Positions 53,712 through 62,939 of a stretch of 64,000 nucleotides of DNA are shown here, one piece after another (within the stretch, counting starts at the first letter, position 1; the number at the start of each line of letters is the position of its first letter). Below the pieces are notes generated by a model that saw nothing but the letters and a program-made list of their open reading frames with translations, had not been told where the DNA came from and did not search any database. The translations under genes and the position numbers were made by a program. Origin of the DNA: Mycobacterium stomatepiae (GTDB lineage: Bacteria; Actinomycetota; Actinomycetes; Mycobacteriales; Mycobacteriaceae); contig NZ_AP022587.1 of assembly GCF_010731715.1 (NCBI RefSeq), forward strand, positions 6,076,001-6,140,000. The letters run 5' to 3'.

Positions 53712-54740
53712 GCCGCCGTCGCATCCGATCGGCTCACCGGCCTATCTTCCGCTGTTCTCCGAACTGGCCCGCACCGGACTTCACGTGATCGGCTACGCCA
53801 ACCGCTATTCGGTCGGCGACTCCGCGCTGCAAATGGAAAACCACCTGGTCGACCTTGGCGCCTGCGTGCGAGACGCCCGCGAACGACTCGGCTATCACCG
53901 GGTCGTGCTGGCCGGCTGGAGCGGTGGGGGATCGCCGATGATGGGGTACCAGGCGGAAGCTGAGAAGCCCACGATTACCCAGACCGCGGCCGGGGAACCG
54001 TCGTCGCTGGCCGAGACCGCGCTGCCGGCGGCCGACGCGGTGATGTTGCTGGCGGCGCCGCGCAGCCGACACCGCTTGCTGACCGAATTTCTCGACGCCT
54101 CGATCACCGACGAACTGCAGCCCGAGCGCAACCGGGACGCCGAATTCGACCTGTACGACCCGGCGAATCCCAATCAGCCGCCGTATTCGGCCGACTTCTT
54201 GGCCGCTTACCGCGACCGGCAACGCGAACGCAATCGCCGAATCACGGCGTTGGCGCAGCAGAAGCTGCAGGACTTCCGCGACGCCGGCCGGCCCCAGGCC
54301 GAGCACGCGTTCGTGGTCCACGGAACGATGGCCGACCCGCGTTGGCTGGATCCCACGATCGAACCGAATGGGCGCCGCCGCGGTGGAGCTATCTGGGGGA
54401 CCCCGAGGTGGCCAACACCAGCCCCGGCGCGCTGATGCGGTTCACCACCGCACGTAGTTGGCTGTCGCAGTGGGGCCTCGACACGGCGCAGGTGGACGCG
54501 GGCGACGCCGCACCGAGGGTTTCGGTGCCGGTGCTCATGGTCGTCAACGGTTGCGACGACGCGGTGCCGACCAGCCATCAGGCGCAGGTGTTCGAGGCTA
54601 TCGGTCACCAAGACAAAGAGCGGGTCGACCTACCGGATCCCAACCATTACTTCACCGGCACGGACCAACGTTCGCATCTGTCCGGGGCCGCCGACAACGT
54701 GTACGACTGGCTGCATCGCCACGGTTTCGATGTGAATTGA
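53710..54740 (+). pseudogene. Alpha/beta hydrolase, 5'-truncated and frameshifted
   Basis: The reading frame starts with SHPIGSPAYLPLFSELARTG, well inside a hydrolase; the first strands and oxyanion loop are missing. The nucleophile motif AGWSGGGSPMMGY is present. Near 54370-54382 (a CGCCGCCGCGG run) the frame shifts; the other frame gives RWSYLGDPEVANTSPGALM, then VVNGCDDAVP and DPNHYF with the acid and likely His, ending at 54740. The start is lost at the junction with the PEP-type gene, so two independent lesions make function unlikely. Confidence 0.72.
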
Positions 54741-54823
54741 CCACTCCGACAAGAAGATAGCCGGCCTCCCGCGCCGTTCGATAACCCAACAAAGATTGAT
54801 ATCCGGCACAGAAGGAGCCCGAC

Positions 54824-55861
54824 ATGAAGCTGAGTCTGATGACGCTGGGTGACGTGGTGGCCGATCCGGTCACCGGGTTCACCGCCACGGCCGCCGAACG
54901 ACACCGGGCGATCGTCGAGGCGGCCGCGGTCGCCGACGAAGCGGGATTCGAGGGCGTTCATATCGGTGAACACCATGGGCTGGAGTACACGACGTCCGCG
55001 CCACCAGTGGTCCTGGCGGCGATCGGAGAACGCACGTCGCGGTTGCGGCTGTCGACCGCGGTGACGCTGGCGGCGAACTTGGACCCGATCCGGGTCGCCG
55101 AGGACTATGCAACGGTCGATGCCCTCTCGGGTGGACGCTGCGAAGTCGTCGTGGGTCGCGGCGATTTCTTCGTGTCCACCTACACGCTGTTCGGGCAGCG
55201 GCTGGAGGACTCGCACGAGTTGTTCGCGCAGAACGTCGAGCTGCTCGCCGAGTTGTGGGCCGGTAAGGAGGTCAGTTGGGCAGGTTCCCGCCACCGGCCC
55301 CCGATCAGCGAATTCGTCCTTCAGCCCGTTCCGGTCGGGGCGATGCCGCTGTGGGTTGGCGGGGGAGCGTCGGAATCGTCGACGGACCTGGCCGCGCGAC
55401 TGGGCCTGGATCTGATGCTGCCCTCGGCGTTCGGTAACCCACAGATGTTCAAGCCGGTGGTCGAGAGCTACCGCGAGAAGTTCGCCTCGTATGGCCACCC
55501 GCGCGAGCCCCGCATCGGCGCCTGCTGGCATGTCAACGTCGCCAAGACGAGCCAGGCGGCACGCGAGCGGTGGGAACCGCGCTACCGGGCCTACTTCGAA
55601 TTGATGAGCACCGTGATTCCCCGGGTAAACCCCGACCCGCCGCCCTTCGTCACCAAGCCATTCGATTTCGAGTTCCTCACCACCCGAGGACCCGCGATCG
55701 TCGGCAGCCCGGCGGAGGTGGCTGAACGGCTCAACGCCTGGTCGGATGTGCTGACCAGCGACACCAACTTGATTTACCTCGATATGGGCGGCCAGCCTGC
55801 GAACGAATACCGCGACATGGTCGAGCTCATTGGCTCCGAGGTTATCCCGCAGTTGGCCTAA
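54824..55861 (+). CDS. LLM-class flavin-dependent oxidoreductase
   Basis: The 345-residue TIM-barrel enzyme has MKLSLMTLGDVVADPVTG, GEHHGLEYTTSAPPVVLAAI and the RCEVVVGRGDFF loop. It is a monooxygenase or F420-dependent member of the luciferase-like family, of a different subgroup from 44098. AGAAGGAG precedes the ATG. The AveC-like gene follows after about 100 bases with its own operator. Confidence 0.9.
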   Translation: MKLSLMTLGDVVADPVTGFTATAAERHRAIVEAAAVADEAGFEGVHIGEHHGLEYTTSAPPVVLAAIGERTSRLRLSTAVTLAANLDPIRVAEDYATVDALSGGRCEVVVGRGDFFVSTYTLFGQRLEDSHELFAQNVELLAELWAGKEVSWAGSRHRPPISEFVLQPVPVGAMPLWVGGGASESSTDLAARLGLDLMLPSAFGNPQMFKPVVESYREKFASYGHPREPRIGACWHVNVAKTSQAARERWEPRYRAYFELMSTVIPRVNPDPPPFVTKPFDFEFLTTRGPAIVGSPAEVAERLNAWSDVLTSDTNLIYLDMGGQPANEYRDMVELIGSEVIPQLA

Positions 55862-55928
55862 CGCTGGGAGGTTGACACCGAGTACGTATGCATTGTCTAT
55901 GCGTTGTTGACCCTCCGCCGACCTGCTG

Positions 55929-55944
55929 TTTAATCTTGATTCAA
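55929..55944. promoter_or_regulatory. Family B operator
   Basis: TTTAATCTTGATTCAA fits TTNAATC-NN-GATTNAA exactly. It lies just before GGGAGG and the GTG at 55964, where it would control the AveC-like gene. It shares GTTTAATCT and the following GA with the site at 7851. Confidence 0.6.
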
Positions 55945-56077
55945 AGATAGGGAGGTGGTTGTCGTGGCGTCCGTATCGACGCTTCGGCGAGGCGGTCCGC
56001 GCGGGGGTGCGACGGCCGCATAGCCGTCCCGCTGCGGTGGGGTAACGGTATGGGCCGCAATCGCTGTCGTATGGCTC

Positions 56078-56956
56078 TTGATCGCGCTCCAGGCACTGGC
56101 GCGATGGATAACTTCGGATGATTTCGCGCCGGCGCCACTGGTGGGCCAGGATCGGATGCCGTTGTGGAATTTGGTGTCATTGCGCATCTTCGAGGGACTC
56201 AGCATGGCCCTGCTGGTGTACCTGATTTGGGCTTACGTCGTGACGCCCTGGCGTCGCACCGGTTCCTTGAGCCTCGACGGCAAGTTCGTCCTGGGTGGCG
56301 TGGCGGCCTTCGTCGCGGACGCCTTCCTGAACTGCTATACGTACTTGTTCGCGTGGAATGCGCACAACGTCAATATGGGCGTCTGGACCGCGTATCTGCC
56401 GTTCCACAACCCGGCGGCCTCGTCGCGCTACGCGGAGTCGCTGCTGTGGGGACCGCCGATGTACGTGTACTTCTGCGCGGGCGTGGCAATCGTCGGCTGC
56501 CCGGCCTATTTCGCGCTGCGCTCACGTTGGCCCCAGCTTTCCAATGTGTCGCTGCTGGCCATTGTGTGGGTCGGCGAGTTCGCGTTCGACTTCGTCGTAG
56601 AGAACCTGGCCATCCGGTTGACCCACGGGTACGCCTACGCCCAAACCTACGGACCGTTCACGCTCTGGGCGGGCAGCCAATTCCAATTCCCGCTCTACGA
56701 GTCGTTCCTGGTTGCCACGCTCGGGCTGCTGTACACCTGGATGCGTCTGCAGGCCGTGACCTCCCCGGATGGACTGTCGCCCGTCGAGCGCGGATTCCAG
56801 CGGTGGAGCCCGGCGCTTCAGTCGACGGTACGCACCTTGGCGGCCATCGGATTCTGCTGTGCCGCAACTATTTTGATCTATCACCTGCCGTTCAACTGGC
56901 TGGGCATCATCGGAGGATCGAAGGCGCACCTGCCGACATACCTGCTACCTGGCTAA
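56078..56956 (+). CDS. AveC-like membrane protein (spirocyclase AveC family), N-terminus interrupted
   Basis: The protein has about seven membrane segments and family landmarks: DRMPLWNLVSLRI, ADAFLNCYTYLFAWNAHNVN, LWGPPMYVYFC and WVGEFAFDFVVENLAIRL. Mycobacteria carry many AveC-like proteins; only the Streptomyces namesake has a known role in spiroketal formation. A GTG at 55964 with GGGAGG upstream opens the same frame (MASVSTLRRG), but TAG at 56021-56023 interrupts it; translation could otherwise start at TTG 56078. The N-terminal helix VWAAIAVVWLLIALQ lies between, so the true start is probably 55964 and the gene is damaged. Confidence 0.7.
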   Translation: MIALQALARWITSDDFAPAPLVGQDRMPLWNLVSLRIFEGLSMALLVYLIWAYVVTPWRRTGSLSLDGKFVLGGVAAFVADAFLNCYTYLFAWNAHNVNMGVWTAYLPFHNPAASSRYAESLLWGPPMYVYFCAGVAIVGCPAYFALRSRWPQLSNVSLLAIVWVGEFAFDFVVENLAIRLTHGYAYAQTYGPFTLWAGSQFQFPLYESFLVATLGLLYTWMRLQAVTSPDGLSPVERGFQRWSPALQSTVRTLAAIGFCCAATILIYHLPFNWLGIIGGSKAHLPTYLLPG

Positions 56957-57072
56957 GCCTTACTCTCGTCGATTCGGGACTATTCGACTGAAACAGAGTC
57001 TGTGCGCGATGAATTGACGTCGCCGGAGCTAGACTGGCGCTTCCAGACGAAGCAGCGAGGACTCTGTTACAG

Positions 57073-57699
57073 ATGCCAACGGTGACGCGTAGGTCGAAGC
57101 AAAGCCGGGCGGAACGCCGTGAGGCGATCGGCAACCGGCTATTCGCGATAGTGGAACGCCTGCTTGCGGAAGGTGCGGTTTTTTCCGAGATCAGCGTCGA
57201 GCAGTTGATCACCGAGGCCGACATTGCCCGTTCGACCTTCTACGTATATTTCGTAGACAAAGGCGCGCTCATGATCGAGCTGATGGAGCGCGTCACGAAG
57301 GCGGTTGGTGATGCGGCGAACGACTGGTTTCATTTGCCGCCTGCGGCCACCCGCGCCGATCTGCGCAAGGCGCTCGCTCGTTTGGCGGCCGCGTATCGCC
57401 AGCACGGTCGCATGATGTCGGCGGTCATTGAGGCTGCGGCCTACGATCCCCGGGTGCAGGAGGAATACGCCGCGGTCATGGCACGCCGATGCGAGGACAT
57501 GAACCGCAACTTCATTCCCCAGCAGCGCGACGGATACATCCGTAGTGATATTGATCTAGCAGCCGTGACCCCGTGGCTGGCCTGGATGTTCGAGAGAGGC
57601 CTCAACCAATTGATCGGGCAGGACGGCGCCATGAGCGAATCCGCGCTCGATGGTGCCACTTCGGTCATTTGGCAGACGTTGTATGAAGGCACTCGCTGA
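57073..57699 (+). CDS. TetR-family regulator
   Basis: The 208-residue protein has the TetR domain FSEISVEQLITEADIARSTF followed by YVYFVDKGALMIEL and a helical ligand domain. It is followed on the other strand by membrane protein copy 6 and the P450-kinase operon, converging with it. It may regulate that operon or the AveC-like gene; no clear palindrome was seen in the 116-base gap before it. Confidence 0.87.
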   Translation: MPTVTRRSKQSRAERREAIGNRLFAIVERLLAEGAVFSEISVEQLITEADIARSTFYVYFVDKGALMIELMERVTKAVGDAANDWFHLPPAATRADLRKALARLAAAYRQHGRMMSAVIEAAAYDPRVQEEYAAVMARRCEDMNRNFIPQQRDGYIRSDIDLAAVTPWLAWMFERGLNQLIGQDGAMSESALDGATSVIWQTLYEGTR

Positions 57700-57735
57700 G
57701 AAATCGCGACCGCGGCGGAACCGGGCCGACAGTCG

Positions 57736-58461
57736 TCAACCCGGCAGCGCGGCCGCCACCCCGTGTTCTGCGGCCGGTACGGCTGGCATGAGCACAGCCC
57801 TGCGACCCAGAATGATCATCAGGACGAACCATACCGTGAAACTGGTCAACGGTATCCACCAGACGAGGAGCCCGTTCCACGCGAACGGACCGTTCTTGGC
57901 GAAGAACGCGATGACCGCCGGAACGAACGAAAGACTCACCCAGAACTGAAGATAGGCCACCCAGCGTGGGAATGCGGGCTGCGGTCGCCGGTCCTTGAGG
58001 ATCGCGATACCTAATGTGATGTATTGCAGCATGAACGGTGCGATCGGCGTGATGAAGAGCAGCTAGCCCAAATCACTGAGCGCCTGGGTGATCTCGGGAT
58101 TCCGTTCGGGGCGGAACGCGGCGGCCGTCCACAAGAACGCGGGCAACATAAACGTCAACATGGAGACGATTCCCGCCGCCAGTTGAGTTGCGGCCCAGAA
58201 GAACGACTTTCCTTCAATATCCTTGATGAGCGAGGAGAGCGTGACCGTCCACGGCAAGTACAAGACAGCCCCGAGGCTCATGAGTACCATGCCGACGCGG
58301 ATCGGCACGGATCTTTCGTGAAAGAGCTGCGCAACCTGCTGTGCGGTCAACGAGGGAGACAGTGGCGGCACCCATTGAGCGAACCCCATATATCCCACAG
58401 CCCATACCACGAAGAATGCGGCGGCACTCCATACGCCAATCACGCGTGAGTTGACGTTCAT
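57736..58461 (-). pseudogene. FPRW/GPFAWNG-family membrane protein (copy 6), amber-interrupted
   Basis: From ATG 58461, with AGGAG upstream, the frame gives a normal copy: WVPPLSPSLTA, IRVGMVLMSLG, AFRPERNPEITQ. At 58063-58065 a TAG replaces what is a Trp in relatives (DLG-stop-LLFITP). The same frame then continues FPRWVAY and NGPFAWNG to a stop at 57736. A single TGG to TAG change, or a base-call error, explains it. The protein would lose the FPRW and GPFAWNG motifs if the stop is real. Confidence 0.75.
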
Positions 58462-58501
58462 GCCAAGCAATCTCCTTTGATTCGGATCGGCCAATCGCCC
58501 G

Positions 58502-59737
58502 TCAGTCCCAGGCGAATTGCAGGTGCTCTGGGCGGTGGAAGATCATGCCCTGCTGTACCCGGATCTCCTGTTGCGGTGCGAGGCGCAGGTTCGGTAGCCG
58601 CGTAATCGCGGTCTCGATGGCCACTCGCATGTCGAGCCTGGCCACCCACTTCCCGATGCAGTTGTGCGGTCCGAGACCGAAATGCACGCTCTTGCGCATT
58701 TCGGCGGCGTCGCGGTCGATGTTGAATTTCGCGGGATCCTCGAACTCGCTGTCGTCGTTGTTAGCCGATTGTACGAGCAGAAAGAGGTTGGTGCCCTTCG
58801 GGATTTGATGGCCGCGGATCTCGACATCCTTTTTGACCCGACGCACGATGCCGCGTGCCGGGGTCAGTCGTCGCAGCGACTCCTCCACGACTTTGGGCAC
58901 CAATGACAAGTCGGACCGGACGCGGTTGAGCAGTTCGCGATCCTCGCAGAGTTTGTAGAGGGCAAAGCCGATACCGCCTGCGCTGGTCTCGAATCCGGCG
59001 ATGACGAGTTGTCCGACGACGCCGAGGATTTCGCGGTCGGTCAAGCTTTTTTCGGTATCCTCTTGGGCAAGGATCAGGCCGCTGATCAGATCGTCGCTTG
59101 GCGACCTGCGACGCTGTGTAATCGCATCCATAAGGTAGTCGCTGAAGTCGACCTGCTCACGCGCCAAATACAACCGGCGCTGCTCGGAGATGGTCGGGAC
59201 GAACAGTTCGGTGATGCCCAGCGTCCACTCGTGAAATTTCTGGTGGTCCTCGGCCGGCACCCCGAGGATTCTGATCAGGACGTGGACGGGCATCGGGGTC
59301 GCGAAGCGGTCCATCAGGTCACCGTGCCCCTCGGGCTGGATCGCGTCGAGGAGGCCGTCAGCGGCTTCCTTGATAGCACCCTCGCGCGCCCGCACCGCGT
59401 TCGGCGTCAACGCCTTGGTCGCCAATTTTCGGATACGGGTGTGTTGCGGCGGATCGGTGTTGACCAGTGCGGGTTGCCAGGGCGCATAGCCGTGCGGCAG
59501 GGCGCTTTTGAGCTCATCGGGCACCTCGCCGACGAGGTCGTCGGGCATGCAGCCGAAGTGGTCGACGTCCTGAATGATCGGCAGGATGTCGTCGTATCGA
59601 CTCAGGACCCACGCGTCGACCTCGGGAACGTGCATGATTGGCGCGTGTCGTCGCAACTGCGCGAAGAGTTCGCAGGTGTCCCACGTACTGCGGAACGCGT
59701 CCATCATCGACGGTCTAGCCTGAGCGGTCTCGGTCAT
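58502..59737 (-). CDS. Cytochrome P450
   Basis: The 411-residue P450 has the heme loop FGLGPHNCIGKWVAR with Cys360 and an I-helix VIAGFETSAGG with Glu in place of the usual Asp. It is of a different subfamily from the two P450s at 18389 and 24822. It lies 17 bases downstream of an APH-like kinase in the same direction and just upstream of membrane protein copy 6, so hydroxylation, phosphorylation and a membrane step may act in sequence; this is inference. Confidence 0.94.
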   Translation of the reverse strand: MTETAQARPSMMDAFRSTWDTCELFAQLRRHAPIMHVPEVDAWVLSRYDDILPIIQDVDHFGCMPDDLVGEVPDELKSALPHGYAPWQPALVNTDPPQHTRIRKLATKALTPNAVRAREGAIKEAADGLLDAIQPEGHGDLMDRFATPMPVHVLIRILGVPAEDHQKFHEWTLGITELFVPTISEQRRLYLAREQVDFSDYLMDAITQRRRSPSDDLISGLILAQEDTEKSLTDREILGVVGQLVIAGFETSAGGIGFALYKLCEDRELLNRVRSDLSLVPKVVEESLRRLTPARGIVRRVKKDVEIRGHQIPKGTNLFLLVQSANNDDSEFEDPAKFNIDRDAAEMRKSVHFGLGPHNCIGKWVARLDMRVAIETAITRLPNLRLAPQQEIRVQQGMIFHRPEHLQFAWD

Positions 59738-59754
59738 GAAGTGTGCCTTTCGTT

Positions 59755-60885
59755 TCAGATCAGGCCGGCTGCCGCGGGTGCGTCAAGGTCGAGCGCCATC
59801 TCGGCGTAGCGGCGGATTTGGTCGACGATCAGCTGGTCGCCGCGTTCCGTCGATGCCACCTGACCCGCCATGCCCACGAACAGCAGGACGCCATACATGG
59901 CGCCGTTGCGGTAGCTGTCCCAGCAAGCGTCGAAGCCGAAATCTGCCACGCCCCAACTCAACAGGTGTTCGTGGTACTCGGCGATCAGGTCGCGTTCCGC
60001 CGTGCGTCGATCCTCGGTCGTAAGGGCTGATCCAAGGTAGTAAGCCGGGTCCACACCGGGCGGGCCGAGTCGGACTGTCTGGAAGTCGATCACCGCAGCG
60101 CGCTGGCTACCTGGATCGATCGAGAACATGATGTTGTCGCTGCGGAAGTCGCCGTGCTGCACCACTGTTGGTGCTTTCCAGCTGCGCACCCACGCTCCCG
60201 CATGCGGGATGACACGCTCGAACAGCGTGACGTGAGCCGGGTCCAGCTGGTCGCCGAATCGGGCGAGAAACGGTGGTAGCCCGGCGGGCAACGCATCGAA
60301 AACCCCGATCGTTCGGGCGGGGTCGGCGATCCAGTCTAGAGTCGATAGTCTGCTCGAATTCCACAGTGGTGCTTGAAATGTCGCCAGTTCCCTGAGCGCA
60401 CGTGCGCATTCGTCGACGTTGCTTGGCCTTAACACGTCGCCGGCTTGGAACTCGCTGCTCAAGTCCTCCAGGACCAGCGTGAACCTCTTGACGTCATCGG
60501 AGAGCTCCGCGAGGTAACACCTCGGCAGCCCCATGTCGGGGACAAGAGGAGCGATGTCCTGGTAGAAGCGGGTTTCCAGTTCGTACATGCTCATCGCATG
60601 GGCGACACCAAGGCTGCCGGCATCGTCTGTTGGGAATTTCACCAGCAGAGATTCCGGAGACGATCCCGGCCTTGCGTAGCTCAGCACCGCGCGAACCATG
60701 CGGGCCATGAGGCCACCCGATACCGGCTCCAGGGCCACCTCCGACAGGTCGGTCGCGGCCGAATGGCCCGTGCCGGCCAGTACCCGTCTGAACCAATCCA
60801 CATTCAGCTCTTCGATATTGGCAACGGGAGGAACTTGGACATCGGCGTGTGTCGTCCGGTCACGCGGCAGCGAGCCGGCGTTCAT
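59755..60885 (-). CDS. APH-like phosphotransferase family protein
   Basis: The 376-residue protein has an N-lobe with LEPVSGGLMARMVRAVLSY, the ESLLVKFP lysine, catalytic loop VVQHGDFRSDNIMF and metal motif VIDFQTV. It resembles the ecdysteroid-kinase-like/ACAD11-type group. ATG 60885 is chosen because GGGAGG lies 6 bases upstream; the frame continues further. It is the first gene of the kinase-P450-membrane protein operon and divergent from the DUF7064/7065-like gene. Confidence 0.87.
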   Translation of the reverse strand: MNAGSLPRDRTTHADVQVPPVANIEELNVDWFRRVLAGTGHSAATDLSEVALEPVSGGLMARMVRAVLSYARPGSSPESLLVKFPTDDAGSLGVAHAMSMYELETRFYQDIAPLVPDMGLPRCYLAELSDDVKRFTLVLEDLSSEFQAGDVLRPSNVDECARALRELATFQAPLWNSSRLSTLDWIADPARTIGVFDALPAGLPPFLARFGDQLDPAHVTLFERVIPHAGAWVRSWKAPTVVQHGDFRSDNIMFSIDPGSQRAAVIDFQTVRLGPPGVDPAYYLGSALTTEDRRTAERDLIAEYHEHLLSWGVADFGFDACWDSYRNGAMYGVLLFVGMAGQVASTERGDQLIVDQIRRYAEMALDLDAPAAAGLI

Positions 60886-61063
60886 CCGCGGCCTCCCCAT
60901 CTGATGACAGACACCGCCTGCGGTAGTCGTGCCCAGAGATTCACGGAGGCACGCACTTGTATCGAACATCGCATTCGAACATGATGTACGACTAGGGGTA
61001 TGGTGTCAATCACAATGCGCGCTCGGCGGGAACGAGGCGTGGACCGCAACGAGGAGGAAGAAC

Positions 61064-62137
61064 GTGGGCTGGACCGACACAATCGACATTTCTGACGAGC
61101 AATTCCACCCTCGTAGCGATGATCCATATTGGAGCGAGAACAGCCTGCTCGGCTTCAACGTGCCCGAGCGGAACCTCTCGGGGTTCATTTACTTCTACTG
61201 GCGACCGAATATGAATCTGGTGGTTGCCGGCCCGGCCGTGTGGGACCACTCTGGCGAGGACGTATACAACTGCTTGTACTACGGCTGGGACCAACACTTG
61301 GCGATCCCGAACGGGACCGAAATGTTCAACTTCGAACTCTCAAACTCTCTGAGCTGCCGCATGATCGAGGCCCAACAGGAATACCGGTTCCGGTATGACC
61401 GCCATGGTGTGAAATTCGATCTGACGTGGACGGCCATGGCGGAGCCGCATTACATGAAGTTGGCGAAGGGTCGGGATGAGGACGCCGGCATCAAGAACTG
61501 GGTTAAGAAAGACGGCGACTTCTCCGTTGGTCACTACGAGCAATCGGGCTGGTTCACCGGAGATCTCGAGATCGATGGGGAACGAATCAAGATCGACTGC
61601 GGGGCGCTGCGTGACCGCGGCTGGGGACCCCGTCACGCCGATGTGGCCGACCCGTTGCGCGCCGGCTGGCCGTACGTCTTCGCGGGTCCGGAAAGCGCAT
61701 GGCATCTCTATGACCCGCAGACTTCGCTCACGTTCGATGAGGACCCGATCGAAGGCACCACGGAAACGGTCACGACGGGCTTCTACGTCCGCGACGGCAT
61801 CAAGGCCCGAATTTTGGGGGGCACCCGGCGTGCGGAACGCGGTCGAGACGGCCGGGTGCTCACCCAAGTGATCGACGCCGTGGACGAGCTCGGTCGGGAG
61901 CTGCACGCAGAGGGGCAGAGCCTGAATTGGCTCAAATGGTCCATCAACAGCGACATCCTCAACTGGTGGTCGCTGGTGCGGTGGCAGTACGACGGTCAGA
62001 CCGTCTACGGCAACGACCAGGACTTCATGTCCTTCAGGCACTATCGGCGCTATTGGCGCCGGCTCCTCGCTGAGGACCCAGGGTTGCTGAATTGCTTTCC
62101 GGTATCCGCCGACTATCCACCCTACGGCGCGCGATGA
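61064..62137 (+). CDS. DUF7064/DUF7065-like protein
   Basis: The 357-residue protein starts at GTG 61064 with GAGGAGGAAG upstream. It has the N-terminal DDPYWSENSLLGFNVPE block and the central LRDRGWGPRHAD block shared with the copies at 10425 and 35620. The RDR-x-W core suggests a conserved site in a beta-barrel fold related to CrtC/AttH. Membrane protein copy 7 follows after 61 bases. Lipid or isoprenoid binding or modification is a hypothesis. Confidence 0.72.
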   Translation: MGWTDTIDISDEQFHPRSDDPYWSENSLLGFNVPERNLSGFIYFYWRPNMNLVVAGPAVWDHSGEDVYNCLYYGWDQHLAIPNGTEMFNFELSNSLSCRMIEAQQEYRFRYDRHGVKFDLTWTAMAEPHYMKLAKGRDEDAGIKNWVKKDGDFSVGHYEQSGWFTGDLEIDGERIKIDCGALRDRGWGPRHADVADPLRAGWPYVFAGPESAWHLYDPQTSLTFDEDPIEGTTETVTTGFYVRDGIKARILGGTRRAERGRDGRVLTQVIDAVDELGRELHAEGQSLNWLKWSINSDILNWWSLVRWQYDGQTVYGNDQDFMSFRHYRRYWRRLLAEDPGLLNCFPVSADYPPYGAR

Positions 62138-62198
62138 ACACCGGAATGTGCGAAAGCGATTCCACTGCAGCATATTCAGAGGAAGCGGGAGCTTGTCG

Positions 62199-62933
62199 AT
62201 GAAGACGAGAAATCAACTGATCTGCTTATCCAGCGGGTACGGATTCTTTGTGCTCTACCTGCTGGGACTGGTGCCGGTGGCCGGCTTCATCTCACCACCG
62301 GCGCCAGACTGGGGCGACAACATCGTCGCTGCTTACTTCCACGCACGACATTTCCGCATTCTGGCGGGCATGTCCATCTGCGCGGTCGCATCCGCCCTGT
62401 ATGTGCCGTGGGGTGTGGCCATTGCGGGTCAGATGCTGCGCATGGAGAAGGGCCGTTTTCCGGCTCTCACTGCCGTGCAGGCTATTTCGGCCGGGGCCGG
62501 CGCCGTGTTCTTTGGCCTGTCGCCATTTCTGTGGCTGACCGTCGCCTACCGCGCCGGACATTCCGGAGACATTATGGTGGCGCTCAACGACTTCGCCTGG
62601 ATCTCGTGGATCGTGAGTTGGCCCTTCTTCTTCGTACAAGCGGGGGCGTTCGCGCTCAGCGTGCTGATGTATCCGACTGTTGTCATCCCGCGCTGGGTCG
62701 GATATCTGAGCCTGTGGTTCGCAATCAGCATGTTTCCCGCGAGTGCGATCGTGTTCTTCTACCACGGCCCGCTGGCCTGGAACGGTGTCTTCGCGCTTTA
62801 TCTGCCACTGACATTATTTGCCCTGTGGTACAACGTGTCCGCGTTCTGGCTACTCAGGGCGATCAGGCAGGAGAGTCAGGCCACCACAGCGACTGCCGCG
62901 CCACCTCGGGAAGTCGCGACAATCTCGCGTTGA
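62199..62933 (+). CDS. FPRW-family membrane protein (copy 7)
   Basis: The 244-residue protein has six hydrophobic segments, with FISPPAPDWGD, MLRMEKGRFPAL, VAYRAGHSGDI, a variant IPRWVGY and YHGPLAWNG. It is one of the more divergent copies (FPRW to IPRW, FFK to FFY). It lies after the DUF7064/7065-like gene and ends 6 bases before the end of copy 8 on the other strand. Confidence 0.8.
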   Translation: MKTRNQLICLSSGYGFFVLYLLGLVPVAGFISPPAPDWGDNIVAAYFHARHFRILAGMSICAVASALYVPWGVAIAGQMLRMEKGRFPALTAVQAISAGAGAVFFGLSPFLWLTVAYRAGHSGDIMVALNDFAWISWIVSWPFFFVQAGAFALSVLMYPTVVIPRWVGYLSLWFAISMFPASAIVFFYHGPLAWNGVFALYLPLTLFALWYNVSAFWLLRAIRQESQATTATAAPPREVATISR

Positions 62934-62939
62934 GGGCGT

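Noticed and set aside
56021..58065. Amber codons as recoding (pyrrolysine or suppressor tRNA)
   Set aside because: No tRNA or recoding element is visible, and other lesions in the window point to mutation or sequencing error.
34459..60885. APH-like genes as aminoglycoside resistance determinants
   Set aside because: The fold is shared with many metabolic kinases; context is lipid catabolism and one copy has WGD in place of HGD.
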